A stretch of DNA of 64,000 bases, from positions 1 through 64,000 of the forward strand of contig NZ_QXJF01000012.1 of assembly GCF_003670275.1 (NCBI RefSeq), in the 5' to 3' direction. Below, piece after piece: positions 28,039 to 38,115 of the stretch. The DNA is from Helicobacter labetoulli (GTDB lineage Bacteria; Campylobacterota; Campylobacteria; Campylobacterales; Helicobacteraceae). The position numbers were made by a program, and so were the translations under genes. Within the stretch, counting starts at the first letter, position 1; each line of letters begins with the position of its first letter. The notes under the pieces are model-generated. The model was given only the letters and a program-made list of their open reading frames with translations, had not been told where the DNA came from and did not search any database.

Positions 28039-28575
28039 ATGTCAAGAGTTGGAAAAAAACCTATTAGTATCCCAAAGGGTGTTGAAGTATCTTTGCAGGG
28101 AAGCAAGATTCTGTTTAAGGGTGCAAAAGAGCAAAAAGAGCTAGAAACTCACGGACGCGTTAAGATTGATTTGCAAGGCGATGCGTTGAGCTTTTCTTGT
28201 CTTGATTCTCAAGCGCAGTCTCGTGCGTATTGGGGGACATATCGTGCATTAGCAAATAATATCGTTGTGGGTTTAAGTCAGGGCTTTAGCAAGGCGCTTG
28301 AAATTAATGGTGTTGGTTATAAGGCAAGCATTAATGGTAAGAATCTAGAAATGGCATTGGGTTTTTCTCATCCAGTTGTGTATCCTATTCCTGCTGGAAT
28401 CGAAATGAGTGTGGAAAAAAACACAATTACTATTAAGGGTGCTGATAAACAGCAAGTAGGGCAGATTGCCGCTGAAATTCGTGAGTTTAGACCACCTGAG
28501 CCATATAAGGGTAAGGGCATCAAGTATAGCGATGAGACGATTGTCCGCAAAGCTGGTAAAACTTCTAAAAAATAG
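28039..28575 (+). CDS. rplF: 50S ribosomal protein L6
   Basis: L6 lies near the sarcin-ricin loop and the factor-binding site. The 178-residue product begins [17 protein letters not shown] and contains the signature [14 protein letters not shown]. Ten bases after rpsH. Confidence 0.97.
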   Translation: MSRVGKKPISIPKGVEVSLQGSKILFKGAKEQKELETHGRVKIDLQGDALSFSCLDSQAQSRAYWGTYRALANNIVVGLSQGFSKALEINGVGYKASINGKNLEMALGFSHPVVYPIPAGIEMSVEKNTITIKGADKQQVGQIAAEIREFRPPEPYKGKGIKYSDETIVRKAGKTSKK

Positions 28576-28589
28576 CGTGAGGGTGTAAA

Positions 28590-28946
28590 ATGACAGAAAA
28601 AGTGTTAAAACAAAAGTTGCTTCTCAAAGCAAAAAGGAAGCTACGCACAAGAGGTAAGATTTTTGGTGTGGCAGATAAGCCACGCATAAGTATGTTTAAG
28701 TCAAATAAATATCTTTACGCACAGGCTATTAATGATGAAGCGGGTGTAACATTGGCAAGTGTGGATGGAAAAAAGCTTGGCTTGGGCAATAATAAAGAGA
28801 ACGCAAAGCAAATTGCAAGTGAGTTTGCAGCAGCACTCAAAAAGGCTAAGATTACAGAGGCAGTATTTGACAGAAATGGATACCTTTATCACGGCGTTGT
28901 AGCAGCTTTTGCTGATACTTTGCGTGAAAACGGCATAAAGCTATAA
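28590..28946 (+). CDS. rplR: 50S ribosomal protein L18
   Basis: L18 binds 5S rRNA with L5. The 118-residue product has the basic N-terminus [31 protein letters not shown], whose key stretch is [16 protein letters not shown], and the C-terminal [20 protein letters not shown] pattern. Normal length, in the spc section. Confidence 0.96.
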   Translation: MTEKVLKQKLLLKAKRKLRTRGKIFGVADKPRISMFKSNKYLYAQAINDEAGVTLASVDGKKLGLGNNKENAKQIASEFAAALKKAKITEAVFDRNGYLYHGVVAAFADTLRENGIKL

Positions 28947-28956
28947 AAGGAAGCGT

Positions 28957-29397
28957 ATGGAAATCAACAGAGAAGAATTCAGTGAAGTTGTTGTGAATAT
29001 TGGCAGAGTAACAAAAGTCGTGAAGGGTGGTCGTAGATTCCGCTTTAATGCACTTGTTGTTGTAGGTAATAAAAATGGACTTGTTGGTTTTGGACTTGGC
29101 AAGGCTAAGGAAGTTCCAGATGCGATAAAAAAAGCCATTGATGATGCGTTTAAGAATATTATTAAGGTCAATATCAAAGGCACAACAATCGCTCACGATA
29201 TTGAGCATAAATACAATGCAAGCAAGATTCTACTCAAACCAGCAAGTGAGGGAACGGGTGTTATTGCTGGTGGTTCTACGCGACCAGTGATTGAGCTTGC
29301 AGGTATTAAGGACATTTTGACAAAATCACTTGGCTCAAATAATCCTTATAATGTAGTGCGTGCGACTATTGATGCGCTTGCACGAATTAAAGCCTAA
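28957..29397 (+). CDS. rpsE: 30S ribosomal protein S5
   Basis: S5 supports decoding accuracy and mRNA unwinding. The 146-residue product has [19 protein letters not shown] and [19 protein letters not shown]. It is shorter at the N-terminus than E. coli S5, as usual in Campylobacterota. In most bacteria rpmD (L30) follows; here rplO follows directly after ten bases, and L30 is absent. Confidence 0.97.
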   Translation: MEINREEFSEVVVNIGRVTKVVKGGRRFRFNALVVVGNKNGLVGFGLGKAKEVPDAIKKAIDDAFKNIIKVNIKGTTIAHDIEHKYNASKILLKPASEGTGVIAGGSTRPVIELAGIKDILTKSLGSNNPYNVVRATIDALARIKA

Positions 29398-29407
29398 GGA
29401 GTAACCT

Positions 29408-29806
29408 ATGCTAGAGAAAATTAAACCAGCGCAAGGAAGCACAAAAGACATTAAGCGTGTAGGTAGAGGACAAGGTAGCGGTATGGGTAAGACATCTACG
29501 CGTGGTGGTAAGGGACAAACTGCTAGAAGTGGCTACAAAGCAAAAAGAGGATTTGAAGGTGGACAACAACCATTGCAAAGGCGTTTGCCAAAAATTGGCT
29601 TCACTTCTCGCGTGGAAAAACCTATCGTCATTAATGTGGATAAATCACAAATCTTTGACTCATTGGCACGAATTGATATGGAGACTTTACGCAAACATTT
29701 TAGTATCCCTAAAAATGCGACAAGCGTAAAGCTTATTGGCACAAAAGCCAAAGCTTTGGTATCTAAAATTAAAGATGAGTGCATTAAAACAAGTGGAAGT
29801 AAGTAA
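29408..29806 (+). CDS. rplO: 50S ribosomal protein L15
   Basis: L15 is a late assembly protein of the 50S subunit. The 132-residue product has the glycine-rich N-terminus [19 protein letters not shown] and [15 protein letters not shown]. Its stop overlaps the secY start by one base, coupling ribosome and translocon synthesis. Confidence 0.97.
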   Translation: MLEKIKPAQGSTKDIKRVGRGQGSGMGKTSTRGGKGQTARSGYKAKRGFEGGQQPLQRRLPKIGFTSRVEKPIVINVDKSQIFDSLARIDMETLRKHFSIPKNATSVKLIGTKAKALVSKIKDECIKTSGSK

Positions 29807-31056
29807 TGACAAAAGGCATTATAAATAAGATTCTCATCACACTTGCTTTTTTATTTGCATACAGAATCTTGGCGTATATAACAGTTCCGGGTGTTGATGT
29901 GGCTATTATCAAGTCTTTTATTGATGATAATGCCAATAACGCCTTGGGCTTGTTTAATATGTTTAGTGGTAATGCAGTAGAGCGTTTTAGTATTATCTCT
30001 TTGGGTATTATGCCTTATATCACAGCTTCTATCATTATGGAGCTTCTCGCAGCAACTTTCCCCAATCTTGCAAAAATGAAAAAAGAACGCGATGGTATGC
30101 AAAAGTATATGCAAATTGTGCGTTATGCTACTATTGGAATTACAATTATCCAAGCAGTGAGTGTGAGTATTGGGCTAAATAGTATGAGTAATGGAGCGGT
30201 TAAGATTGATTTGAATCTGTTCATTGTTGTGGCTGTATTTTCTATGCTAACAGGGACAATGTTGCTTATGTGGATTGGTGAGCAAATCACTCAACGAGGC
30301 GTTGGCAATGGGATAAGTCTTATTATTTTTGCTGGTATTGTTTCGGCAATTCCTTCGGATATTGGCAAGACTTTCAATCTCGTAAATACGGGTCAAATTA
30401 ATGTCTTTATGCTTCTTATTTTGCTTGTGGTAATTCTTGCGACCATTGGGGTGATCATTTTCATTGAACTTGCTGAAAGACGCATACCTGTCTCATATGC
30501 TCGCAAGGTGGTTATGCAAAATCAAAATAAACGCATTATGAATTATATTCCGGTAAAGATGAACTTAAGTGGAGTTATTCCTCCTATTTTTGCCTCTGCG
30601 TTGCTTGTGTTTCCATCTACGATTTTACAAGCATCTTCAAATAGCGTGATTCAAGCTGTGGCTGATATTTTGAGACCCGATGGTTATGTGTATAATCTTT
30701 TGATGTTTATTTTTGTAATTTTCTTTGCGTATTTTTATGCTTCTATTGTATTTAATGCAAAGGATATTGCGGATAATCTTAAAAGACAAGGTGGCTTTAT
30801 ACCCGGTTTGCGTCCGGGGGAAGGAACGACAAATTTCCTTAATAATGTCGCGAGTAACCTTACCTTTTGGGGTTCATTGTATTTGGCTCTTGTCTCTACA
30901 CTTCCTTGGGTGCTTGTCAAATTTACAGGTGTGCCTTTCTATTTTGGTGGGACAGCTGTGCTGATTGTTGTGCAGGTTGCCATTGATACAATGAGGCGTA
31001 TTGAGGCTCAAATCTATATGAGCAAATATCAAACACTAAGTGCCGTAGGGCTCTAG
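29806..31056 (+). CDS. secY: Protein translocase subunit SecY
   Basis: SecY forms the protein-conducting channel in the inner membrane and works with SecA (encoded at 5.9-8.4 kb). The 416-residue product has ten hydrophobic membrane segments, the plug region after the first segment, GIMPYITASIIMELLA in the second and the cytosolic loop with RIPVSYARKV; the C5 loop includes GFIPGLRPGEGT. Length is near that of H. pylori SecY. It follows rplO with a one-base overlap. Confidence 0.97.
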   Translation: MTKGIINKILITLAFLFAYRILAYITVPGVDVAIIKSFIDDNANNALGLFNMFSGNAVERFSIISLGIMPYITASIIMELLAATFPNLAKMKKERDGMQKYMQIVRYATIGITIIQAVSVSIGLNSMSNGAVKIDLNLFIVVAVFSMLTGTMLLMWIGEQITQRGVGNGISLIIFAGIVSAIPSDIGKTFNLVNTGQINVFMLLILLVVILATIGVIIFIELAERRIPVSYARKVVMQNQNKRIMNYIPVKMNLSGVIPPIFASALLVFPSTILQASSNSVIQAVADILRPDGYVYNLLMFIFVIFFAYFYASIVFNAKDIADNLKRQGGFIPGLRPGEGTTNFLNNVASNLTFWGSLYLALVSTLPWVLVKFTGVPFYFGGTAVLIVVQVAIDTMRRIEAQIYMSKYQTLSAVGL

Positions 31057-31059
31057 AGT

Positions 31060-31818
31060 ATGGCAATCAGTATCAAGAGTAAAAAAGATATAGAATCTTT
31101 GCGGATACCAAATAGGATTGTCGCTCAAACCTTACAACTTTTAGCTTCTCAAGCAAAAGAGGGAGTCTCTCTCCTTGAGCTTGATAGTATGGCAAAAGAC
31201 TTTATCGCTTCACAAGGTGGCAGGGCTGCTTTTTATAAACTTTATGGATTCCCACAATCAATCTGCACATCACTGAATCAAGTCATTATCCACGGCATTC
31301 CCAATGAGTATCGTTTACAAAATGGCGATATTTTAGGGATTGATATTGGCGTGGAATATGGTGGTTGGTATGGTGATGCCGCAATTAGCATAGGGATTGG
31401 TGAGATAAGCACGATGGATAAGAAACTTATTGCGTGTGCAAAAGATGTGCTGTATGAGGCTATTTCTCAAATTAAGGTGGGTATGCGGTTTAAGGAACTG
31501 AGCTTTTTTTTGCAAGATTCTATTGTTAAGAGAGGTTTTGTGCCATTGCGTGGTTTTTGCGGACACGGGATAGGGAGAGTGCCTCACGAAGAGCCAGAGA
31601 TTCCAAACTATATAGAATCCCCTAATATCAAGCAGGGTCCAAAGATTAAGGAAGGTATGGTGTTTTGTATAGAGCCTATGATTGCTCAAAGAGATGGTGA
31701 GCCTGTGATTTTAGGTGATAAATGGTCTGTGGTGGCTAAAGATGGATTAAATGGTAGTCATTATGAGCATACAATTGCCATTGTGGGTGGCAAGGCAGAG
31801 ATTTTAACGGAGGTATAA
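31060..31818 (+). CDS. map: Methionine aminopeptidase, type I
   Basis: Map removes the initiator methionine from nascent proteins. The 252-residue product carries the five metal ligands: Asp in [10 protein letters not shown], Asp in WYGDAA, His in CGHGIGR, Glu in CIEPM and Glu in HYEHT, plus the substrate-contacting His in IIHGIP. It lies between secY and infA, a common arrangement. Confidence 0.97.
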   Translation: MAISIKSKKDIESLRIPNRIVAQTLQLLASQAKEGVSLLELDSMAKDFIASQGGRAAFYKLYGFPQSICTSLNQVIIHGIPNEYRLQNGDILGIDIGVEYGGWYGDAAISIGIGEISTMDKKLIACAKDVLYEAISQIKVGMRFKELSFFLQDSIVKRGFVPLRGFCGHGIGRVPHEEPEIPNYIESPNIKQGPKIKEGMVFCIEPMIAQRDGEPVILGDKWSVVAKDGLNGSHYEHTIAIVGGKAEILTEV

Positions 31819-31819
31819 A

Positions 31820-32038
31820 ATGGCAAAAGATGATGTGATTGAGGTTGATGGAAAGGTGATTGAGGCATTGCCGAATGCAACCTTTCGTGTTCAGCTTGAA
31901 AATGGACATATAGTGTTGTGTCATATTGCTGGAAAAATGCGTATGCACTATATTAAGATTCTGCCCGGTGATATGGTAAAAATTGAGCTTACACCTTATA
32001 GTTTAGATAAGGGTAGGATTACTTATAGACACAAATAA
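31820..32038 (+). CDS. infA: Translation initiation factor IF-1
   Basis: IF-1 binds the A site of the 30S subunit during initiation. The 72-residue OB-fold protein reads [20 protein letters not shown] and ends with KGRITYRHK. It starts one base after the map stop. Confidence 0.98.
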   Translation: MAKDDVIEVDGKVIEALPNATFRVQLENGHIVLCHIAGKMRMHYIKILPGDMVKIELTPYSLDKGRITYRHK

Positions 32039-32072
32039 TATATGTGTAAGTAGTTTTTAAATATTTTTTCTG

Positions 32073-32078
32073 TAGAAT
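32073..32078 (+). promoter_or_regulatory. Possible -10 for rpmJ-rpsM-rpsK-rpsD-rpoA-rplQ
   Basis: TAGAAT preceded by T-rich sequence lies 47 bases before rpmJ, inside the 86-base gap after infA, the largest gap in the ribosomal cluster. It could give the alpha operon its own promoter. Confidence 0.4.
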
Positions 32079-32124
32079 CCGCGGTTTTAACTCAAAAAAG
32101 TTAAAAAATGAAAAAGGAGTAGGT

Positions 32125-32238
32125 ATGAAAGTTCGACCTTCAGTCAAAAAGATGTGTGACAAATGCAAGGTTATTAAGCGTAAAGGCGTGGTGAGAGTGA
32201 TTTGCTCAACCCCAAAACATAAACAAAGACAAGGATAA
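32125..32238 (+). CDS. rpmJ: 50S ribosomal protein L36, zinc-binding type
   Basis: This 37-residue protein starts [20 protein letters not shown] and ends with KHKQRQG. Cys11, Cys14, Cys27 and His32 form the zinc site. A strong AAAGGAG lies upstream (32113-32119). It binds 23S rRNA late in assembly. It sits between infA and rpsM as usual. Confidence 0.97.
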   Translation: MKVRPSVKKMCDKCKVIKRKGVVRVICSTPKHKQRQG

Positions 32239-32241
32239 ACA

Positions 32242-32604
32242 ATGGCTAGAATTGCTGGTGTAGATTTGCCAAAAAAGAAAAGAGTAGAGTATGCTCTCAC
32301 TTATATTTACGGCATTGGACTTAAAAGTTCAAGAGATATTCTTAAGGCTGTAAATATTTCTTTTGATAAGCGAGTTTTTGATCTCAGCGAAGATGAAGTT
32401 TCATCAATTGCGAAAAAGATTCAAGAGAGTTATATGGTGGAGGGCGACCTTCGTAAAAAGGTAACAATGGATATTAAAGCCTTAATGGATTTAGGAAGCT
32501 ATCGTGGTTTAAGACATAGAAAAGGGTTACCTGTTCGCGGACAGACAACTAAAAATAATGCCCGCACACGCAAGGGTAAGAAAAAAACAGTTGGTAGCAA
32601 GTAA
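32242..32604 (+). CDS. rpsM: 30S ribosomal protein S13
   Basis: S13 in the 30S head contacts the large subunit and P-site tRNA. The 120-residue product begins [19 protein letters not shown] and has the C-terminal signature [20 protein letters not shown]. First larger gene of the alpha section. Confidence 0.98.
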   Translation: MARIAGVDLPKKKRVEYALTYIYGIGLKSSRDILKAVNISFDKRVFDLSEDEVSSIAKKIQESYMVEGDLRKKVTMDIKALMDLGSYRGLRHRKGLPVRGQTTKNNARTRKGKKKTVGSK

Positions 32605-32615
32605 GGAGTAGTCAA

Positions 32616-33008
32616 ATGGCAAAAAAAAGTGTAACAAAAAAGAAAGGTGCTAAAAAGAATATCGCACGAGGCATAGTGTGTATTTCTGCGTCATTTAACA
32701 ATACAAATGTAACTGTTACTGATGAAATGGGTAATGTATTGTGCTGGGCTACTGCTGGTGGTTTGGGATTCAAAGGGAGTAAAAAATCCACTCCTTATGC
32801 AGCGCAACAAGCTGTAGAATCTGCTATGGAAAAAGCAAAAGAATGCGGTATTAAAGAAGTCGGCATTAAGGTGCAAGGACCAGGAAGCGGACGCGAGACG
32901 GCTGTAAAAAGCGTTGGTGCAATTGAAGGTATTAAGGTGTTGTGGCTTAAAGATGTTACGCCATTGCCACACAATGGGTGCAGACCACCAAAAAGAAGAA
33001 GAGTGTAA
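32616..33008 (+). CDS. rpsK: 30S ribosomal protein S11
   Basis: S11 lies on the platform near the Shine-Dalgarno helix. The 130-residue product contains [20 protein letters not shown] and the C-terminal [18 protein letters not shown]. Eleven bases after rpsM. Confidence 0.98.
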   Translation: MAKKSVTKKKGAKKNIARGIVCISASFNNTNVTVTDEMGNVLCWATAGGLGFKGSKKSTPYAAQQAVESAMEKAKECGIKEVGIKVQGPGSGRETAVKSVGAIEGIKVLWLKDVTPLPHNGCRPPKRRRV

Positions 33009-33019
33009 GGGAGTAGTAA

Positions 33020-33646
33020 ATGGCACGATATAGAGGACCGGTTGAAAAATTAGAAAGACGCTTTGGTGTCTCTCTTGCATTGAAGGGTGAGAGGAGACTA
33101 GCAGGTAAAAGTGCGCTTGATAAGCGTCCTTATGGACCTGGGCAACACGGACAAAAGCGAGGCAAGATTTCTGAATATGGCTTGCAACTTCGTGAAAAGC
33201 AAAAAGCTAAAATTATGTATGGTGTGAGTGAAAAGCAGTTCCGTGCGTTGTTTAGAGAAGCAAATAGGCAGGAAGGTAATACGGGTGAAAACCTTGTGCG
33301 TATTATTGAGCAGAGACTTGATAATGTTGTGTATCGTATGGGATTTGCTACAACTCGTCGTTTTGCGCGTCAGCTTGTTACTCACGGGCATATTCTTGTT
33401 AATGGTAAGCGTGTGGATATTCCCTCATATATGGTAAAACCCGGACAAAAAATTGAAGTTAAGGAAAAGAGCAAGAATAATCCTCAAGTTGTTCGTGCTA
33501 TTGACTTGACTGCACAGACAGGGATTGTTCCTTGGGTAGATGTGGATAAAGAGAAGAAATTTGGTATTTTCACGCGTTTTCCACAACGAGAAGAGGTGGT
33601 GATACCTATTGAAGAGAGATTGATCGTCGAGCTCTACTCTAAGTAA
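33020..33646 (+). CDS. rpsD: 30S ribosomal protein S4
   Basis: S4 is a primary assembly protein and in E. coli the alpha-operon repressor. The 208-residue product begins [19 protein letters not shown] and has an S4 RNA-binding domain ([22 protein letters not shown], key stretch [13 protein letters not shown]). It lacks the N-terminal zinc cysteines. Confidence 0.97.
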   Translation: MARYRGPVEKLERRFGVSLALKGERRLAGKSALDKRPYGPGQHGQKRGKISEYGLQLREKQKAKIMYGVSEKQFRALFREANRQEGNTGENLVRIIEQRLDNVVYRMGFATTRRFARQLVTHGHILVNGKRVDIPSYMVKPGQKIEVKEKSKNNPQVVRAIDLTAQTGIVPWVDVDKEKKFGIFTRFPQREEVVIPIEERLIVELYSK

Positions 33647-33673
33647 TAAATAAAACATAAGGATGGTCGCAGA

Positions 33674-34678
33674 ATGAATATGATTAAAATTGAGCCTTAT
33701 ATCCCCACGGATATAAGTATTGAAGAAGTTTCAAGCAATAGAATCAAGATAAGTGCCTATCCCTTTGAATCTGGTTATGCTGTTACTTTGGCACACCCGT
33801 TGCGTCGCTTATTGCTTTCAAGCTCCGTGGGATATGCTCCTACAGCATTGAAGATTCAGGGTGTAACACACGAGTTTGATTCTATTAGAGGGATTGTTGA
33901 GGATGTATCTCATTTCATAAGTAATCTTAAGAATATTCGCTTTATGATTAAAGACAGTACGCTTGATAATGTCCAGCTTCATTATGAGTTTAAAGGACCT
34001 ATGGTGTTGAGTGCAAATGAGCTTGCCAATGAGAGTGTTGATGTCGTAAATTCTGATGCGTATCTTGCCACAATTAATGAGAATGCTTCAATGAGTTTTT
34101 CGCTTGTAGTGCAAAAAGGTATTGGTTATGTGCCAAGTGAAAGTATTCGTGGGACAATCGCAGAGGATTATATTCCACTTGATGCATATTTCACACCTGT
34201 AAAAAAGGCTGTGTATGAGATTGAAAATGTCCTTGTTGAGGATAATCCAAACTATGAGAAGATTATCTTTGACATTGAGACAGATGGACAGATTGAGCCG
34301 CTCACTGCTTTTAGAGAAGCGATAGCGGTAATGCACAAGCAAATGAGTATTTTTGGCGTTGATTTAAGTGCTACTCCAAATGGCAGCAAAAGCATTGCTG
34401 AAGATTCTGGTGAGCTTAAGACATTAATGATTAAGATTGATACACTTAATCTTAGCGCAAGGTGCTTTAACTGCCTTGATAGGTCGGGATTGAAGTATGT
34501 TGGAGAGCTTGTCATTATGAGTGAGAATGAGCTTAAAAACATCAAAAATATGGGTAAAAAATCGTATGATGAGATAGCTGAGAAGTTAGAGGAGCTTGGA
34601 TACCCTGTTGGCGGGGAGATTGCTGAAGATATTTTACAGCTTCTTAATCGTAAATTGGCGAAAATTAGAAATAGTTAG
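33674..34678 (+). CDS. rpoA: RNA polymerase alpha subunit
   Basis: RpoA nucleates RNA polymerase assembly and, through its C-terminal domain, contacts regulators and UP elements. The 334-residue product has the N-terminal dimer domain (HPLRRLLLSSSVG) and a C-terminal domain with RCFNCLDRSGLKYVGEL and NMGKKSYDEI. The ATG at 33674 is about nine bases from AAGGAT; a second ATG at 33680 is possible. It sits between rpsD and rplQ. Confidence 0.97.
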   Translation: MNMIKIEPYIPTDISIEEVSSNRIKISAYPFESGYAVTLAHPLRRLLLSSSVGYAPTALKIQGVTHEFDSIRGIVEDVSHFISNLKNIRFMIKDSTLDNVQLHYEFKGPMVLSANELANESVDVVNSDAYLATINENASMSFSLVVQKGIGYVPSESIRGTIAEDYIPLDAYFTPVKKAVYEIENVLVEDNPNYEKIIFDIETDGQIEPLTAFREAIAVMHKQMSIFGVDLSATPNGSKSIAEDSGELKTLMIKIDTLNLSARCFNCLDRSGLKYVGELVIMSENELKNIKNMGKKSYDEIAEKLEELGYPVGGEIAEDILQLLNRKLAKIRNS

Positions 34679-34688
34679 GGAGTAGGAT

Positions 34689-35039
34689 ATGAGACATAGA
34701 CACGGATATAGGAAGTTAGGGCGGACTTCATCGCATCGCAAAGCATTGCTTAAGAATCTTGCAATTGCCCTTGTTACACACGGCAAGATAGAAACAGGTG
34801 TGTTTAAGGCAAAAGAGTTACAAAGCTATATTGAAAAACTCATTACGGCTGCACGAGCTAATGATTTGAATGCACATCGCTATGTGTTTGCATATTTGCA
34901 AGATAAGACAGCGACAAAAAAACTTGTTACAGAGATTGCTCCTAGGTATGCAGATCGCAATGGTGGTTACACGAGAATCCAACGCACAAGATTGCGAAGA
35001 GGCGATGCTTCGCAAATGGCGATTATCGAGCTTGTGTAA
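34689..35039 (+). CDS. rplQ: 50S ribosomal protein L17
   Basis: L17 is near the tunnel exit. The 116-residue product begins [20 protein letters not shown] and ends [16 protein letters not shown]. It is the last gene of the ribosomal run; a stem-loop follows eight bases after the stop. Confidence 0.98.
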   Translation: MRHRHGYRKLGRTSSHRKALLKNLAIALVTHGKIETGVFKAKELQSYIEKLITAARANDLNAHRYVFAYLQDKTATKKLVTEIAPRYADRNGGYTRIQRTRLRRGDASQMAIIELV

Positions 35040-35046
35040 GCTTTGA

Positions 35047-35069
35047 GTGATAGGTTTATTGCCTATCAC
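35047..35069 (+). terminator. Stem-loop after rplQ, likely end of the ribosomal run
   Basis: GTGATAGG (35047-35054) and CCTATCAC (35062-35069) form a perfect eight-pair stem with a seven-base loop. The T run comes only about 20 bases later, so termination may be inefficient or factor-assisted. Confidence 0.5.
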
Positions 35070-35215
35070 CTAGTGTTTCCCCCACCTTTTTTGATAGCTC
35101 TTTTTAGGGTTAGTTATTTTACTGCGATAAGCTTCTGTAAGACATTTACTTTTTATATTACTTATTTGTCTTATTGTGTTTGATGTTTTTTGCTATGTGA
35201 TTTTAGAATCTAGGC

Positions 35216-35221
35216 TATACT
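35216..35221 (+). promoter_or_regulatory. Possible -10 for pabB
   Basis: TATACT lies 53 bases before the pabB start, in a 234-base gap after rplQ. It follows an intergenic AGAATCT word (35205-35211). No -35 is seen. Confidence 0.35.
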
Positions 35222-35273
35222 TTACATTTTTATATTAAAAATTCGGGTTTTGACAAGCAAGGGGAGCGTAGAA

Positions 35274-37151
35274 ATGAAAGCAGTTTATGGAGATTATAGC
35301 TACACCCATTGTGTGCGAAAAATCTATGCTTTTGATATAAATGGAGTGCTTCAAGGACTGCAGATTCTAGATGCTTTTATAAACACAAAGCAAAAGGGCT
35401 ACTTTGTGGGCTATATGACTTATGAGGCTGGAGTTTTGCTGCAGGCACATCTTGCAAGTGCTTATTCTGCCCTGTCTGCAACAGCCTACAAGGATAAAAA
35501 GCAACCTCTATTGTATTTTGCCCTGTATCACAAACGAAAAAAAATCAAATTAAAACAAAGCCAAGAAAAGTTCCCTCTAAGCATTGCTTGTGGCTTAAGG
35601 CAAAAGAGCTATGAGAAAGATTTTCTTGCAATCAAAGAAAACATCAAAAATGGACATACCTATCAGCTTAACTACACGCAAGAGATTTTGCTTCATTCTA
35701 CAATCCCATCAAAACAACTCTTCAAGCACCTTGCTTTAAATCAAAACACCCCATACAAGGCATACATTAGCAATGCTTTTCTTAAAGTTCTGTGCTTTTC
35801 ACCGGAACTATTCTTTAAAATAAAAAATAATATTATTACCACCCAGCCTATGAAAGGCACGATAAAAAGGGCATTGCACGATGAAAATCTAAGCATAAAG
35901 GAGCAAAAGGCAAAAGATAAGGCTTTAAAACTTACTTTGCAAAGAGATAGTAAGAATCGCAGTGAAAATTTGATGATTGTTGATTTGTTGCGTAATGATT
36001 TAAGCAAAGTGATTATGCCAGATTCACTGCAAGTCAAAGAGCTGTGTGTCATTCATTCTTATCCCTCTGTGCATCAAATGGTTTCTACAATTAAAGGGCG
36101 TTTGAAAAACAACTTTTTGCTTTCACACATTTTTCAAGCACTTTTTCCGTGTGGCTCAATCACAGGTGCGCCAAAACTCAAAACAATGGAGATTATCTCT
36201 CGGCTAGAATCTCACCCAAGAGGCGTGTATTGCGGGGCATTGGGGCTGATTACACATAAGGAAGTTTCTTTTTGCGTGCCTATCCGCACTTTGAGTAAGA
36301 TTCATACAGAAAAGGTATATCGCTATGGTGTGGGGAGTGGTGTAGTGTGGGATTCTGTGTGTGAAGATGAATTTGCTGAATTAAATCTAAAAAGCAAGTT
36401 TTTGAACGCTAAAACTCAGCAGTATGATTTATTTGAAACAATGCTTTACAAAAATGGCTGTGTTTTTTTGCTTGATGCACATATGAAGCGATTGCAGAGC
36501 AGTGCATTGACATTGGGCTTTAATATAGAGCAGCTGACAAAGCTTACTTCATCGCTAAATACGCCAAAGACAAATGGGCTAAAGTTGGCTCATTTTAATG
36601 ATTTTTTACTGCAATATAAAGATTTACCTTATGCAAAGAATGAAATGTGGCAGGATTTGGGGCGATTGCGTGAGCTATTAAAGATGGAGCTTGCAGGAGA
36701 GTGTATATTGCGACTTGTTTTGTGGCACAATGGAAGCTTAGAAATAGAATCTTTGCCTTTGCTTCCAGTGTCTAATCAACGCGTTACTTTGTCTCCAAAA
36801 GCATTAGATTCTACACATTTGCTAACTTCGCATAAAACAACTCATCGCCCACACTTTGCAATAGCACAAAAGATGATTGAACGAGGTGAAGTTTTTGATA
36901 TGATTTTTTATAATCAAAAGGGTGAGATTACAGAAGGTAGTAGAAGCAATATTGTATGCGAGATTGATGGGAGATTCTACACGCCACACTCACAAAGTGG
37001 GCTTTTGCAAGGCACATTGCGTAATGTGCTTTTACACTATGGGTTAATTGCTCAAAAAAAACTTACAATCAAGCATTTGAAAAAGGCGGATAGAATCTTT
37101 TGTCTTAATTCCGTTCGTGGCGTGGTGCAGGTGAATCTGCAACCTTTTTAA
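35274..37151 (+). CDS. pabB: Fused aminodeoxychorismate synthase component I / aminodeoxychorismate lyase (PabB-PabC)
   Basis: The N-terminal two thirds (about 1-380) is the chorismate-binding PabB module, with SITGAPKLKTMEII and RGVYCGALGLI, which forms 4-amino-4-deoxychorismate. The C-terminal third (about 385-625) is a class IV aminotransferase-like PabC lyase (DLFETMLYKNG, TEGSRSNIVCEI) that releases p-aminobenzoate for folate. The ATG at 35274 follows GGGGAG (35261-35266). The last 64 bases of common sequence (37076-37139) recur at 38162-38225 just before pabA. The present C-terminus (VNLQPF) is written by sequence belonging to the inserted unit; the older end was probably VNLEQ, with its TGA overlapping the pabA ATG. 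Confidence 0.92.
   Translation: MKAVYGDYSYTHCVRKIYAFDINGVLQGLQILDAFINTKQKGYFVGYMTYEAGVLLQAHLASAYSALSATAYKDKKQPLLYFALYHKRKKIKLKQSQEKFPLSIACGLRQKSYEKDFLAIKENIKNGHTYQLNYTQEILLHSTIPSKQLFKHLALNQNTPYKAYISNAFLKVLCFSPELFFKIKNNIITTQPMKGTIKRALHDENLSIKEQKAKDKALKLTLQRDSKNRSENLMIVDLLRNDLSKVIMPDSLQVKELCVIHSYPSVHQMVSTIKGRLKNNFLLSHIFQALFPCGSITGAPKLKTMEIISRLESHPRGVYCGALGLITHKEVSFCVPIRTLSKIHTEKVYRYGVGSGVVWDSVCEDEFAELNLKSKFLNAKTQQYDLFETMLYKNGCVFLLDAHMKRLQSSALTLGFNIEQLTKLTSSLNTPKTNGLKLAHFNDFLLQYKDLPYAKNEMWQDLGRLRELLKMELAGECILRLVLWHNGSLEIESLPLLPVSNQRVTLSPKALDSTHLLTSHKTTHRPHFAIAQKMIERGEVFDMIFYNQKGEITEGSRSNIVCEIDGRFYTPHSQSGLLQGTLRNVLLHYGLIAQKKLTIKHLKKADRIFCLNSVRGVVQVNLQPF
37076..37139 (+). repeat. 64-bp direct repeat, left copy (3' end of pabB)
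   Basis: These 64 bases are identical to 38162-38225. The left copy is the genuine 3' coding end of pabB; the bases flanking the two copies differ. The copies are 1086 bp apart and enclose the reversed radical SAM gene, as expected of a duplicated insertion or att-like site. Confidence 0.97.
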
Positions 37152-38020
37152 GAAAAATATTCATCCAGTGTTTTTTGGGAGCGTAGCCACGGCCGATATA
37201 CCATTTTTTTTGTCTTGCAATAACGACAAAAAGGTACGGGTCTTGCAAGAAAATCTAAAATTTTCTCATATGTAATACCATCTTGATAAATGTCAATATA
37301 ATCCTCCGGTGTTTGCTTAAGATTTTGAGAAAACTTCTCATTGAAGATATTAATATACGCCAATGGTGGACAAGGATATATCTTTCCGTTATAGAGTTGA
37401 GTGCAAGCATTTGCCCTATGGCAATTCACAAAGCTTTCAAATGGTATAGATTTGCCTTCTGGGTCAAGAGAAGTTTTGAAGCTGAGCTTCTCTACCTTTT
37501 CATCATTAAAAAATTCAAGCGCAACACCCTCTTCCTTACACTTATTCTTGATGGTTTCCCAATCAATGTCTATTGGATATTTTGTTGGGCGAATGTGTAC
37601 TTTATTTACGCGAGCTGAATCCCAAAAATGCTGATTTTGTTTAGGGAGCAGAATGGCATTTGTAATCATATGTATTTCAGTATGGTGAAAATATTTTCTA
37701 ACAATATTGAAATATGAGGAACATTGTTTATTGAGCAATGGTTCTCCACCAAGAAGGTAAAATTCTCGTATCATTCCATTTGTAATGGATTGAAGTCTTT
37801 CTAAATCACGCTCAAAAACCTCTATATCGTAATATCCGGGCTTGGAGAGTTGGGAAAAATTATCACAACTATAACAATGGAGATTGCAATGATGTGCTAA
37901 ATGCACACCTATGCTTTCTAAAAATGCCTGGGGTGTTATACGCTTGGCCTGATCAATAGTTAAATAACGGTCAAAATACTTCTGCTTGATGCGTGTTTTT
38001 AAATTGTTAAGTATGTTCAT
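37148..38020 (-). CDS. Radical SAM protein with SPASM-like cysteines, inserted cassette gene
   Basis: The 290-residue protein has the radical SAM cluster motif CxxxCxxC (Cys45, Cys49, Cys52 in HHCNLHCYSCDN), a GGEPLL SAM-contacting motif and a C-terminal cysteine set (NCHRANAC, YPCP, FCRYCK) resembling a SPASM or twitch auxiliary cluster. Similar proteins occur near surface polysaccharide or glycan genes in Campylobacterota, but I cannot name its substrate. The start at 38020 is chosen because the protein then begins just before the conserved region; the frame further upstream encodes a Phe/Lys-rich stretch across a poly-A tract and part of the 64-bp repeat. It lies antisense between pabB and pabA and its stop overlaps the pabB stop tail to tail. 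Confidence 0.85.
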   Translation of the reverse strand: MNILNNLKTRIKQKYFDRYLTIDQAKRITPQAFLESIGVHLAHHCNLHCYSCDNFSQLSKPGYYDIEVFERDLERLQSITNGMIREFYLLGGEPLLNKQCSSYFNIVRKYFHHTEIHMITNAILLPKQNQHFWDSARVNKVHIRPTKYPIDIDWETIKNKCKEEGVALEFFNDEKVEKLSFKTSLDPEGKSIPFESFVNCHRANACTQLYNGKIYPCPPLAYINIFNEKFSQNLKQTPEDYIDIYQDGITYEKILDFLARPVPFCRYCKTKKMVYRPWLRSQKTLDEYFS

Positions 38021-38115
38021 AGGGATAAAAAGCTCCTTTCTGTAGGCAAATTTGTTGGATGGAAGCAAAAGACACTTTTTTTGTTGCACTTTTGCATTCC
38101 TCAATATGACCTTAC

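Noticed and set aside
28930-29420. Place of rpmD (L30) between rpsE and rplO
   Set aside because: Only ten bases separate rpsE and rplO, so L30 is genuinely absent, as usual in Campylobacterota, and not lost here.
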